DNA of 64,000 bases from Amyelois transitella (lineage: Eukaryota; Arthropoda; Insecta; Lepidoptera; Pyralidae). This document shows positions 46,902 to 59,122 of this stretch, piece by piece; within the stretch, counting starts at the first letter, position 1, and the number at the start of each line of letters is the position of its first letter. The translations under genes were made by a program, and so were the position numbers. Under the pieces are notes generated by a model. It was not told where the DNA came from. It saw nothing but the letters and a program-made list of their open reading frames with translations, and searched no databases. The DNA lies in NCBI RefSeq assembly GCF_032362555.1, contig NC_083512.1, forward strand, positions 7,242,001 through 7,306,000, read 5' to 3'.

Positions 46902-46954
46902 GAATAGGACCAGTCCATCTTTTTCTCGTCGAAAGAGATGGACTGGTCCTATTC
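46902..46954. repeat. 24-bp hairpin made of a SINE head segment
   Basis: The arms 46902-46925 and 46931-46954 pair at 23 of 24 positions. Each contains the family A string aataggacca(c/g)tccatct, so this is an inverted join of two SINE head pieces. A further cgtaaaacgcggctaa continues the right-hand copy. Confidence 0.8.
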
Positions 46955-47081
46955 GTCGTAAAACGCGGCTAAAGAAATAAGCACGTTTATCTAATACATG
47001 TTTCCACGGTGGACTGACATCGAAGAAAAAATATGTGAGCTGCTTTTATTTCTGCAAGTTTGTAAATTTTATCAAGGTTCA

Positions 47082-47220
47082 TAAAACTTGGGATTCATGT
47101 TTTAGGCGACCTGTCCTCAATTCCATCATTAAGCCGTTCGATGAAAATGACCTGAGTATTTTCGAGATTATTCGCTCTGTCTACTCCATAAGGGACAAAG
47201 ACGTGATATATGTATGTATT
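47082..47220 (+). repeat. SINE-like family A, tail half
   Basis: acttgggattcatgttttag, caattccatcattaagcc and gctctgtctactccataagg lead to a gtatgtatt tail. Confidence 0.75.
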
Positions 47221-47664
47221 GTATATGAGTATGTAATATTCTAATACAATAGTTATGATATCATTATTTTTTATGCAAAGTTCTCATCATTTATGCAAAT
47301 CTTCTGATTGACCCGCATTGCAAAAAACATTTCCGCGAATTCTTTAATATTGATAATGTTGTACTTATGTATTCGCAACTTGGATTTGTTTTTTGTTCGT
47401 TTGTCGGAAGTAATTTGGCTTATTCAATTTGGGTTCGTATTCCTGGCATTTAGTATTCAGTTGCAGCTTCTTTGGGAAGGAGCCTGGCACCTTTATGACT
47501 ACGATCCAAGGGTCAAAAGGAGACCCTCCTTATATTGTTTTGTGCGTTGTTATGGGTCAGTAGCATTACGTTTTGAAATTAGAACAGTTTCTTTAATTTC
47601 GATTAACTTAAAGGACTATAAACTTATGATTCCTAGCGATACACCTTCCTACCTATCGTAAACT

Positions 47665-47742
47665 TAATCTCAATGTGGCCTTCGAGTGTTTTTGAGACTG
47701 TTGTCTTTGTCTACCCCGTAAGGGATAAAGACGTGATATGTG
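47665..47742 (+). repeat. SINE-like family A tail fragment
   Basis: atctcaatgtggccttcgag, gtctaccccgtaagggataa and gacgtgatatgtg; only the last 80 bp are present. Confidence 0.75.
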
Positions 47743-48349
47743 TTTTAACATTTAACCATACTTTAATAACTGTGTTAAAGTTTCAGTTACTAGAAGTATT
47801 TCGTGATATTGTGCAAAAGACAAAGGTATTGTCATAATATAATGCATATTAATATCTAATGCGGTCTGCAATGCGTTCACTCTTCTAGAGACCTAGTACA
47901 GTGTGTATCACACAGATCACACTACATTCATCAGTCACTTGAAAGTATCACCAACACTATCTAGGTACGTTCAGGGCGAACAAGTATTTCGACCTTGAGG
48001 TACGCCGCGGATATTTTACTTGTATTTTACGCTTTTTCCGCAAATACACACTATATTAATTAAACTTGGCGAATCTTTATGATTTTTTTGCAAAAAATAA
48101 TAACATCAGTGAGAACATAATCACGTCTTTGGTGTTTTATATACTCGGAAAGCAAATGTAAATGTTGCACATAAACTATGAATAAATAAAACAGGTACTA
48201 GTTTCGACACAGCACCATTACCTTACCTGGTTACCTAAAGATAGGCCTAAAACAAGTTTTTCAATAAAGAGAAAATAACAAAATGGAAATGTCGACATGA
48301 TAATGAGAAACGGGCATTGAACGCTGCGTTATCCTCGAGAGGGCAAAAG

Positions 48350-48785
48350 GTGGCTTGATATGATAGCTTAGGGCTCCGGCAGTGCGGTCGAGGCCGGGTG
48401 CTCGGGAGTGGTGGCGGCGCACGCTCAGCCCATTCAGTATACAATCGCGCGCCTCAAGTGCTGCGCGCACGCATCGTTCACTGCAACCGCTCACTTGTCG
48501 TCGTTGAACGTCTTATCGACACCTTCCGGTTCTTCCTGAGGAATTTCGATCGACAGATGCAATCGGCCAAATAAATTACGTACCCCGCGGCGTCAGCGCA
48601 AGTAATGTCTTGATTGCGTACGCCACAGACTTCGCGGCGCCCAATGAACCAGCTTTTGTATCCCGCTTCTGTGTCCAAGGAGATAACGTGATGTGACAGC
48701 GATCCGTGCAGTGTCAGTGGAATAGTTTTGTGAAAGTGTGCATCAACCGTGAGCAGGCGGCCGGTGCGCCCGGCGCCCAGTGACA
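48350..48785 (+). promoter_or_regulatory. GC-rich promoter and 5' UTR candidate
   Basis: A CpG-rich stretch in AT-rich DNA contains the arthropod initiator core TCAGT at 48434-48438 (in cccattcagtatac). It leads without a TATA box into a likely first coding exon at 48786. The four minus-strand open frames across it are explained by the high GC content. Confidence 0.55.
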
Positions 48786-48882
48786 ATGTTGAATTGCACC
48801 GATCTGGAATGTATCCTCCACCACCATCATTACTATGCGCATCTGCATCACATACATCATCTGCAAAATGCTCAGGACTCAG
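48786..48882 (+). CDS. Candidate first coding exon, His-rich N-terminus (partial gene)
   Basis: ATG at 48786 opens 32 codons plus one base, ending at a strong donor (actcag|gtaagt). The N-terminal reading is MLNCTDLECILHHHHYYAHL followed by more His-rich sequence and LQNAQDS. The location at the end of a GC-rich island, the clean frame and the donor support a real exon. No downstream exon of phase 1 was found in the following 15 kb, so the gene probably continues beyond the window. I do not recognise the protein; a regulatory factor with a long first intron is a guess. Confidence 0.5.
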
Positions 48883-50369
48883 GTAAGTGCCACTTACTAT
48901 GTAATTAGTATTCCCGGCATCGGAACAATGAAAAAAATCGAAAGAACAATGATCTTGTTTGTTTTAAGAGCGGCCGATGAGTGTTAATGATAACAAATGA
49001 GACGAGAGAAATGATCAAGCCCCAGACAATAATTATGTGCGATATTTGGTTCGCACTAAACTATTAGATTGCACTGATTTTGACCTTAGCTAACAATAAA
49101 CCTGAAATGAGTGCGATTGTTCTCAGAGTATGAAATACAAGGTTCGTTGCAGTAACTTGCAGGTGTTAGAATCAGACATCATGCAACGCACGGCTCGTTG
49201 CGAACGTTTTCACTCGCAAACTCGCGACTGAGCCGGGCAACTTTAAAACCTGCCGACGAAGCTGTGTGACGCGAAATTTACGAAATATTTCTACAAACAA
49301 ATGTCTTCGTTTTCTCTTTCAACTCGTGAATATATTTTGCGTCTTGTAATGACGATGCTCGCATAATGAATTGAGTGATATACGTCGTCTAATTTTTAAA
49401 ATGCGATTGCTAGTGACGTCTTATACATTAGCCGAGGCGGCATATCCATGTCAATTAGTGAAACTGATATAAAGGCAAATGGGTTTGCTAATGAGTTGAT
49501 GTAATGAGCGGCAGAGTGAGAAAGCCGTCCCGGTGATGGACGATGATGATACCGTACAACACGTAAATAAAGTATCATTGATTCAGTGAAATTGTTTTCT
49601 GTACTATTCAAATCAAACAATTGTGTCAACAAGCATTACGTCTTCATTTATGTTTACATTTTAAATTTTCTTGAGTTTGTTCTTCAATACAATTTAAAAT
49701 AATTATTTTATATTAAAATAGAGCTACAAATTGTTACCCTTTTAAATTTTATAATATTTATATCGATATATTAGTATTTTCAGACACTTCTGTTTATTCA
49801 ACTTTTAAACAAAAGTTGTTCTTAAATGTCGATTTCGTCTTACACTTTTCCATCAGTTGGCCATTTTCTGAAAATTCAAAAATGATTATTAGTTGGGTTA
49901 AGATTTTAGTTAAATTTACTACAGATAGATAATTTTAACAAGGTCATTAACGAATAAATACCAAAGCAGTATTGCCCTAGTCGTGATATTTCAAATCAAA
50001 TCATAGTGTCGGTAGTACGGCGTTACATGCTTTAGTGATAGATTCATTCTTCTATTCATTGAATGCCATATTATAATATTTATTCTTGTATAATTATTGG
50101 ACAATGCCCGTCGCGTGCTTGTTCATAACATTCCCTGCAATCCATAGGTGCATATTGATAAAAACAAAACGCGTACCTACCTAGTTAGATCTACGAAGCA
50201 CGTATAGTGAGAGGGTTTATACACTTTATACTACCGAAACATCGGTCTCAAGTTCCTCCTTCTTGGGCCTTTGACCTAGGAATCATCAAAACAATAAGCA
50301 AAAGGATTTTTCAGGCAGCCATTCTGTCCCTAAATGACTTCAGTGTCTCATTTATCTAACTACATCAAT

Positions 50370-50524
50370 GCTAATATTATTCATTTTAGAGTTTGTTTGT
50401 GCGTTTGCTTGTTTGTTTTACGTCAAAACCACTGAACCAATATCCATGATATTTTGCATAAATAGGTATAGTGTGTACGGAGAAGAACTTTCCATGCCGG
50501 CGAAGCCGCGGGCAAAATCAAGTA
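50370..50524 (+). repeat. Interspersed repeat family B copy, complete
   Basis: Starts gctaatattattcatttta, has accactgaaccaatatcc and tgatattttgcataaatagg, and ends with cggcgaagccgcgggcaaaa. About 155 bp. Confidence 0.8.
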
Positions 50525-51019
50525 TGGAATAAATGTATTATTAATTCTAGCAACCTTCTGTCATTTCTGGGAAACTTTACCTAAGATAATACGAGTAACT
50601 CTCATTAAAGACAATTGAAATGACCTAGTATTTCAACGGCTTCGACGATTGCCCGAGAATTCCGGTTCCGACATTTAATTACCTACTCTTTATATATGAA
50701 CAATCATGCATAAAATACCACGCAATTAATTTTGTCATTACAATCTGAAACTAGTTTTCTACTTGCAAATCTTATCAGATGGCAGTAAGATTCATAAAGT
50801 GCACTTTGAATGTAAGCGCTTGTTATGCATTTAAAATTTCAGTCTTTATACTTTGCATCAAAGTGATGATAAATTTATGCACTTTTCATGATCCAAATCG
50901 TTTAACCTGATTAAAATATTTTATGTGATAATCTGGTTTTGCCATTGCGTAGATTACTTTTGTCTCTTATTTTAATTCGTATATTGTCCAAAGTTTTATA
51001 TCTTAACCACAACACAGGA

Positions 51020-51275
51020 TACATAAACATATTATCACGTCTATAACCCTTGCGGGGTAGACAGAGCCAACAGTCTTGAAAGGCTGATAGGCCACGTTCA
51101 GCTGTTTGGCTTAATGATAGAATTAAGATTCAAATAGTGATAGGTTGCCAGCCTATCGCCTACATAAAGAGAACCGTGTTTATAACAATATGCCTTAGTC
51201 GCCTATTACAACATCCATGAGAAAGGGATGAAATGATCCTATTTTATTTTCAATTGAACCAGGAACCACCGGCAC
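51020..51275 (-). repeat. SINE-like family A, full length
   Basis: Tail tacataaacatattatcacg, body cttgcggggtagacagagcc to gcctattacaacatccatga, head aggaaccaccggcac. Confidence 0.9.
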
Positions 51276-52486
51276 AAGACATGGAGGAAACAATTTTTTT
51301 TATAAGATGTATTAAAAATTGTTATTTTTTCTTTGTCCAATGTCTTTATTGTTTTTTAGTATTTAAACACGAAATATGTGAGAGAAGCTATTGAATATGT
51401 TGAATACAATTATAGGCTTGTTTGTTTAAACCAAGATGATAACAGGCTCTTATTATATTTGGACCAAATTCTACGTCTATAATGAGACTGATTTGATAAT
51501 TCATTGTTTGGACTGTGGCGCGATAACATTCGCTTTGCCGGGTTATATACTTATAGTTCTGTATTTTGTATATTGTTAAAATTACGTGTTTATGTCAATT
51601 GTTTTAACCCAGTTCAACTATCAGATAACCAATGCGAAATAAATGGCGCATTACTGTAAACTCGACAATCATCACCAACTATTTCAAAGGCGTCAAAACC
51701 CAAGCTTATTTCATAACCTTGGCAAATTTTAAAGAATATCAAGTATCATTTAAGTGTTGTTTTTAGCGCACCCCAATTTTTAGTTTAAATTAACGAAGCG
51801 GCATTCGTTAATTTACATTAATGTCAATGGTGGCAGTTTACCTGCGCTCGCCTATCGATCTCAAGCTTTATTGCTGGAATGCTCCGTTATTTTAACATTT
51901 CATTACAAGAAAACAATTAGGTAATTTACTTTATATTACCTACTTTTTCATTGGATTCTCAGTACAATGAGCAAAACTTATTGACAATACGCTACATATT
52001 ATCATTTAACAATGCTGTACGTTTTACTACTCACAATTTTTTACTAAAAAAATTTTTATTGCTAAAATTATTTATAAAAGATATGGGTGTAGCGCTCTTT
52101 AGTTTTATATACTTACATGTGCATAAAAATATGACAAATCTTAAAATATTAACAAAATCATCAAAGACATTGTGTATATGTAAGATAATCGGATTAAAGG
52201 GCTTGAAAGTAACATTTTGGTAGCTTATTATGTTTTAATAACTGTTGTTATGTATGCCCAAATTATTTAAAATGCAGAAACTAGGTTTCTTCGTAAGTAT
52301 TGTTTTGGTTTTTTGTTTAAAATAAAGAAGTAGAAAAAAAAATTATTCCAAAGACTTATTGATTTGCATATAACAGGTATTGAAACCGTGTTCATTAGGT
52401 CTTATGACATAATGTTTTATTACTTATTAAAACCATAAATATTTATAGAATAATATGGATACCGGTGTCAAGTGAAGTCAGGAAAT

Positions 52487-52494
52487 TATATAAA
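52487..52494 (+). promoter_or_regulatory. TATA box candidate
   Basis: TATATAAA within attatataaaaacg, about 130 bp before an ATG that opens a signal-like exon. There is no ATG between the expected start site (about 52518) and 52624. Confidence 0.4.
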
Positions 52495-52623
52495 AACGAT
52501 CGGTAATCGATTATACTAAATTCGAGTTGGGAAGCGGAACGTCGAAATCGAAGGCTACTGAAATCGAGTTTAGCGCACATTTATAGGAAGGGATTTAAGT
52601 TTTTTTATAACAATTTTAGGAAA

Positions 52624-52737
52624 ATGGACTTAAGTTTGTACTTGTATTTGAAATTAACTTTATCAATTAATTTTCTTGTTAGTAAAAACTTGAAATATGC
52701 ACTAAATTATGTAAAAGAAACATTAACTAAATTACAG
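52624..52737 (+). CDS. Candidate TATA-driven first exon with hydrophobic N-terminus
   Basis: ATG in context ggaaaATGG opens 38 codons that end exactly at a donor (ttacag|gtaagc), phase 0. The N-terminus (MDLSLYLYLKLTLSINFLVS) could be a signal peptide and is followed by a basic, Asn/Lys-rich part. No downstream exon was located. It could be an independent small secreted-protein gene or chance; its phase differs from the exon at 48786, so it is not a simple alternative start of that gene. Confidence 0.3.
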
Positions 52738-53339
52738 GTAAGCAGTTTAATAATTGTTTTACATACATCAATTTCTATCTATTTTTAAGGTTAACATAAT
52801 TTTTTTTAAAAAACAATTAAATGAAATATATTATCAGCCAGTTATCAGTTCGTATCAAATGTCCACAGAAATTCATATATATTAATTCGACTTTTGAAAA
52901 TATCTACGGTATTATATTATCCGTGTCTCTCCGCCTATATCTATTTATCCGGTAGAAATGATTTGTTGGACATACGGTTTTGCATGTGACCGGAGCCAAT
53001 TAAAATCGCGTGTCAGCCAATAGATCATTTACTTCAAATTAAATAGTGTGACTTCTAACTAGACGGTAATTGCTATTTCTCTCCGATGCTGATTATTGAC
53101 AGTGACAAAGTATCATTTTCTTTGGATTTAAACGTAAAATATATATTTTTCACACAAGGAACTAAAGTATTAAAAAAAAATAACTAAAGCTGAGTTATTG
53201 TAACTTATAATGTTTATTATGCTTGCTATAGGTACCGATATATTTATAAATATTTAATTTCGCAATGAGAAGTTTTCATAAAACGTTTGAATTGTTTGAA
53301 TTTTCGCTTACAAAGGCTTTCACTATAATCAAATTTGGA

Positions 53340-53500
53340 TGAACTTCCCCTGCAAAGGTTGCTAAGGTGATACCATAGTCGCTTCGTGTAGAAACCTGGA
53401 TCTTACTCAAACAAGGTTCATGGTCAAAAAGCACGCCCCGGGCTCCTGTCCAGAGAGGTGACGATGTAACCGGGACTAGAGCTTGGAGAAAGCAGACGTA
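53340..53500 (+). repeat. Interspersed repeat family C copy
   Basis: cttcccctgcaaaggttgc, tagtcgcttcgtgtagaaac, cgggctcctgtccagagagg and aaccgggactagagct in family order. Confidence 0.7.
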
Positions 53501-53587
53501 CTTTTGCCTGAATTTGCAAAATAAAATTTCACCGTTTTACCAATTCTATATAAGTACTTGAACACATACCTGTACATAAAAATAAAA

Positions 53588-53671
53588 AGCTGAACGCGGC
53601 CATTCAGTCCTTTCGAACCTGTTTGTTCTGTCAACCCTGCAAGGGATATAGACGTTACAATGTAGGCATGT
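53588..53671 (+). repeat. SINE-like family A tail fragment
   Basis: agctgaacgcggccattcag, ctgtcaaccctgcaagggat and gtaggcatgtaa tail. Confidence 0.75.
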
Positions 53672-54689
53672 AATTTTCTATTTCGATTGTTATACCGCTA
53701 CTCCAAATAATATCTATTCTTTTTTTGTTCTCAAAATATATCTTTTTGCAAAATGATAGCAGTTTGAACGGCACAGGGTCACAAACAAATAAAATTGAGG
53801 GGATCACGTGATTTACAACTTATATACCTACTCGTATAAGTAGTAGTAATCTAGATTGTACACTACAGTGAAGTGAAATAACAAGGCCATTATCGATTCA
53901 TAAGTAGTCTAGTCGGTGGATCGAAAATAAACAGTAAATGAAGTTCTTATGTTAGAAAACTTTTTCGTTGCACATCTTACTAAACAATCTACTTTATTTG
54001 TTTGAATTAAGAAAAATACAATTTAAAAATGTGTTCACGGTTGCATCCTATGTGATGTTGCTTCAAACCCCTCGGATCATCTGCATATTCTGGTTGATTT
54101 GAGAAATATAAAAATAAACCAAAATACAGTTATCTTATAAATATCAAACGAAGACATAGGTTGTGGTAAGTACTAAAATAAACTAACGTTTTATAATTTA
54201 AAATATTTGTACTTAAAAACATGCGTTTTAGTACAAATTATGACGTTACAATAACAATGAAGTACCTACTTAATGTGTTTTTTGCAATTTAATATTTTGA
54301 AATATTTTGTTGCTCAATAAGATAAAACTTACCAAATTTATACCAAAACTCTATGCGAACACTTTGTAGATAATTAATAAAGATAAAGAGTATATTTAAA
54401 AATGTAAATTAAATTCACTATTAAACATTAGTCCCCGATTTTTATTTAAGTGTTGAAAATAAATAGAGTAATAATTGTGCATTAACATTAATGAACACAA
54501 AGGTAGGTAATGTTTGACTGCTATAAAGATTTTATAAATCTTATCACCTTTACGTGTCAAAGCATTCATGCCTTTAGCCGTATTTTTCAAGATATAAAGA
54601 CCATCCATATTAGTATGTCATAATTTAAATTATTGTTGTTAAAAATTATGACTATGTTTATTGCAAAAATTTTATCAATCAATTCATAA

Positions 54690-54838
54690 TCTTTATACGT
54701 ATATAAAACGCAAAGGTGACTGACTGATCTATCAACGCACAACCCAAACTACTGGACCGATTAAGCTGAAATTTGACATGCAGATAGTTGCTATGATGAA
54801 AGCATCCGCTAAGCAAGGAGCCGCGGGCGCACTCTAGT
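54690..54838 (+). repeat. Interspersed repeat family B copy, complete
   Basis: aaacgcaaaggtgactgact, aactactggaccgattaagc and gagccgcgggcgcactctag mark start, middle and end. Confidence 0.75.
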
Positions 54839-56171
54839 TATTTATTTTGATTCGACGAAAAGTGTACCTTCCTTATGCTTGCAATAGATAAGGTGTCACA
54901 GTGTGTATGTTTTATAACCATATTTTACGTAAGATTCCGTAACATTAAGTTATCGAACGTCCTACATACTTTTACTTTATCTAACACTTGGCACTTTTCG
55001 ATAAACTCCAATGTGCTAGCGATCTATTTTAAGAATAGTATCGGATTATTTAATTATTTTTTTTTCATTTGAATACTAGCTAAAATGTTACATTAAATTC
55101 AATGTTACGTATTTTTTTTTATATATATTCTTAACAGGTAGGTACAATAAAGGAAATAATGACTGAATAAAAACTATCAAAACATAATTAAAACAAATTT
55201 CAACTTTTACAGATATGACGAAGGTGATCGGTACTACGAGTACTTTCCTTATTTTGTTCATGGTTCAAATTTAAGATCATTTGTAATTTCGGCAGTTTTT
55301 TGTTAGTTCCACGGCTTCTACACTTGCGATTGGGACGCGATAGTAGAGTACAGGTTATGTTGACGTCATGAAGTATGTCCTGTTTTGAATTTTACAAATA
55401 AATTTATTTATATAGGTACTATTTTAAAGTTAAATCTATTTCTTCTTCAAAGAATTTCGTAAATTCACACAACGTGCAAAAGCCCTAGTAAAACGGCACT
55501 TGATTTATATTTTGTTGCACAGTTTATCTATTCAAGGTATCTTTTGATTTTTTGGTCGATTTTTTAATATATTTGGTTTTTTGTTAGTCTGGAGGTCAAG
55601 CTTGTTGTTTTTATGGGACATACGGATATTTGCATTTGTTTATGATCTTTGATTTAAGTAAAAAAATTGCGCAATGTCAAGTTATTTAATCCTTGACATA
55701 CAACTTATGAACATACAGACGACGTTACTGAAAACAGACTCATAACAAAGACAATATGTTAATTCAGATAATACTTTTTTGAACTATGATAGTTTACGAA
55801 CTTATCTTGGGCTCTTCAAGAGAATTAAGGCCTCAGTCGACACCAATGCTAAGAAGATCCTGTAAATAATTATAAGGGTATATTTGTGCTACATAACCAT
55901 TTATTTTTAAAAATAAATACCTGCATTAAATAGGGTATTTTCATAAAAGGTCTCATACTTTTTCAATGACGTATAAATAACTATATAATTATTTATACCA
56001 AAATTGGCTTTTAAAGCTTCGCAAATAACAGATGAATGTTTAAACTTTTCAACGTAATTTAACCAAAATTATACTTACTTATTTTATCATTGAGTCACAA
56101 ATAAATGCCTTTATGTCAAAACTTGAACTTTGTGGCATCTGAAGTGTCAATTTATAGTAATAGGCTATTTA

Positions 56172-56330
56172 TATGTATAATCACCCTTTTGTCCCTTACG
56201 AGGTAGACAAAGCCAATACTCTCAAATTACTAAACAATTTCCACAATACAAAACAATAACCACGTTCAGCTATTGTAATATTAAAATAGTGACAGCTTGT
56301 CAACCCATCGCCTTAACGAAGAATCTTAAG
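56172..56330 (-). repeat. SINE-like family A fragment, diverged
   Basis: gtcccttacgaggtagacaa, aaccacgttcagctatt and agcttgtcaacccatcgcct; the middle has extra AC-rich sequence. Confidence 0.65.
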
Positions 56331-58377
56331 AGTTATTTTTCCTTGATAGATTTTTACAATCTTCATTTAAAGTGAAGCAGTTGGTACACACTTTTTTTAT
56401 ACTTAGTAACCAGACCACCCTTGCGCAGAAATATTAATGCGAAATCTAAACCTAGTTGACTGTTCATCGAGAGAGATTTATACTATTTATTGATTGATAC
56501 TACGCGAAATAACCACAACACAAGTGTACCCACCGAGGAACGGGAGTCAATTTGCCTTCACGACCAAATAGCTCATATCCTTTCCTGTTAACTGCTTGAT
56601 CGTTTAGACGAAATTTGCATCGAATTCGTTACATAACAGCACGTCTAGAAAGGCGTACGCTTCATTGGATGCAGTTTTGTGGGACATAATTGTTTTGACA
56701 CTGTTAGATATGCTACCGTAACAAGAGTTAAAAACTCTGTCAGTGTTTTTTGTAACATTACAAGTTATGACGTTATACGGCACGCTTTACTAAACGCGTC
56801 TTTCAATTGTTTATCAATGAAGTAGGTTAATTCAGCTTCTATAAATATGATTAAGAGAAGAAATTGCGTTAATAAGACTTTATGGCATATTGTGATAGCA
56901 GCAATATCTACTACATTTCTTTACCATCTATTATTTTGAAAAATTTAGTTTTTGAATAGAAAAAATCAAATACCTAATTGTAAGGAGACCTAACTTCAAA
57001 GAGTCTTTTGGTAAGTTATTTAAATTTAGAACCATTGTTGAATTTTAACTATTTACTTGTAGTATGTGCATCAGTGACCTCAACCATCCTCAAGTAGGAG
57101 GTACGTGATGCTTACCTGTTTACTTATGCAACCTGACGCTCTTTGCTTGAGAGACAAATATACTACATACAACGAAACTGTGAGATGCACTTGATAATTA
57201 TTTAAAGTAAAAAGGTGGAGAAAATTTTGAGATACTTTCTTGATTATAATGTTTATTTTTGTGTTGCATACTGCGTTTAACTCCTTCACTGCAAACGAGC
57301 AAAGTAAAAGCCTACTGTCGTCTTCTACAATAATATATCAGAAGATAATTTAGGTTAGACTTTAGAGTTGAACCCATTAGTCGGCATGAAAGAGTAATAT
57401 TCATTATATTATTATTACGGAGTTACATGACAAATTGAAGATAGTCTTATAATTTGCTGTTAAGTATTGAATTATATAAATATAGTAAAATTGAGAATGT
57501 TACAGCCCACAGGCAAATCTGTGAGAAAAATGACAGAAAGAGACAGAAGTTATTAAGTGTGACTGAGTTTAGATGAAGATTGAACAGATAGTATCTTACA
57601 CAAGTAATCAATATCAACATACAGCAAAATGTTAAGAAAATAAATATGTTAAAACTAAACAAGTGTCTGAATATGTTCAATAAAAAGTTTCAGTAGTCAT
57701 GTATGGATGCACTGTTCTCTCTGACGCAACCAGCGTTTCTCAACATTTGACACCGTTACGATATTCGTATTCATTGTCTTTTTACGATAGATACAATAAA
57801 GAGATATTGTAAAGAAATCTGCGATAAAAGTCGGATAAATCTTAAGCAACTTGTTATTATTTAGAAATGTTGTTACCGCGATTGATATTTCAATAGGTCG
57901 TAATTGAGACTTGGTTTTATTTTAGTTATTTATTTTGGATTAAAGTTTTGGTTTTCAAAGAAATGAACTAGTTTTTTTATTTGTTTTAATAAATTCATTG
58001 ATATTATAAGGTGTAAAGATTTAATTTTCCTACCTCACCTACCTACCTATCAATACTTTATATTTATATCAAGAGTTATTAAACTCTTTTAAAGTTTTAT
58101 AATTAAATTATAAGTGTACAGTGTATTCTATTAAATAAACTATTCAAAAGTTGCGTTGTTGTATTTGGTGATCTATTTGAAGAATTGTTTATATTTATTG
58201 ATATAAAACCGTCTAAGTGTGATCGGATTCGCTCACGAATGGTTCCGGACCATTATGTTTTCATTGAAATTATCCAAAAAACAACTTGATATTGCCCAAT
58301 TTTGTAGCGGTTCTTTATATACTTACATTTTCTTTCCAAATTACAACTTTGTACTAAGCACAGCCTCCGAATAAAAC

Positions 58378-58438
58378 AGAGACGTACATGCCGGAACTAT
58401 AAGGGTTCCGTTTTCGCCATAAGGCTACGGAACCCCAA
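58378..58438. repeat. Fragment of a widespread insect repeat end (ggttccgtttt motif)
   Basis: Contains aactataagggttccgtttt and ggctacggaacccc, which form a short inverted repeat and are known to me as a common end of lepidopteran interspersed elements. Class assignment (LINE tail or other) is from memory and uncertain. Confidence 0.5.
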
Positions 58439-58970
58439 AAAGGGCATGTGTCCAGACAATGTTAGTAGTGTCGTTCATTCTATAAATATAAATGAGAAAA
58501 CCGCTGCGATGTGCCACCGACCGGTTGCATAAACGATTCAATTGTGGCGGCCATGTTACATGGAGATCACGCACTTGACCCTGCCAATTGTTACGTACGT
58601 GGGAGGCGATGCCGCTAAATTGATTAAAATTTAATTACATTAAAGGCTGGATGCGAAATTGACGTCATGAAGATCATTTATCAGCAAATGTCTAATCAGT
58701 AGTTTTATTTTTTACATGTATGTCTTCTTCTCCTACCTGCCGTTATACCGGTAACGCCCTCACTACTTCTCACACTCAAATATTATATACTACTTACTCA
58801 AATATTATGTACTACTTCTTTTTATTTATTGCAAAAAACACACATTTTGTAGCAAAATTGGCAAAATTAATTTTAAATTTATTATCCAACAGTCAACATT
58901 GGGCCAATTAGAAAGCTTAAATATGTAACCCAAACATATCCTAAAATATGTAAAATTAATAAAAACAAAC

Positions 58971-59122
58971 TTTTAGGCGATGGGCTAGCAACCTGTCACT
59001 AGTTGAATCTCAGTTCTATCATTAAGCCAAATAGCTGAACGTGGCCATTCAGTCTTTTCAAGACTGTTGGCTCTGTCTACCCCGCAAGGGATATAGACGT
59101 GACCATATGTATGTATGTATGT
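58971..59122 (+). repeat. SINE-like family A, tail half, well preserved
   Basis: ttttaggcgatgggctagca to gggatatagacgtgacca and (TATG)n. It shares the variant aatagctgaacgtggccatt with the inverted pair at 28.5-29.2 kb, so it belongs to the same subfamily. A minus-oriented scrap of a head (aagagatggagtggttttat) follows at 59152. Confidence 0.9.

Larger units (their letters stand above)
31850..48250. other. Long gene-free, repeat-laden stretch
   Basis: No gene is supported. It holds family A, B and C repeats (listed separately), a third SINE-like fragment at 33733, hairpins at 32230, 43825 and 46902, a direct duplication of tccttgtggaccgaaa at about 34618-34665, and a tandem array at 40.4-41.1 kb. 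A 117-codon frame at 47308-47661 and a 126-codon frame at 40293-40673 overlap repeats or lack recognisable content. Confidence 0.5.
48883..52480. other. Probable long first intron, first part
   Basis: The segment 49140-49560 keeps higher complexity and many CpGs and may be regulatory. Repeats of family B (50370) and A (51020) follow. No exon was found. Confidence 0.35.

Noticed and set aside
47308-47661. 117-codon plus-strand open frame with hydrophobic segments
   Set aside because: AT-rich DNA readily gives hydrophobic frames; it sits between SINE fragments and shows no recognisable domain.
48247-48786. Four overlapping minus-strand open frames
   Set aside because: They arise from the GC-rich, stop-poor promoter region; the plus-strand initiator, start codon and donor explain the area better.
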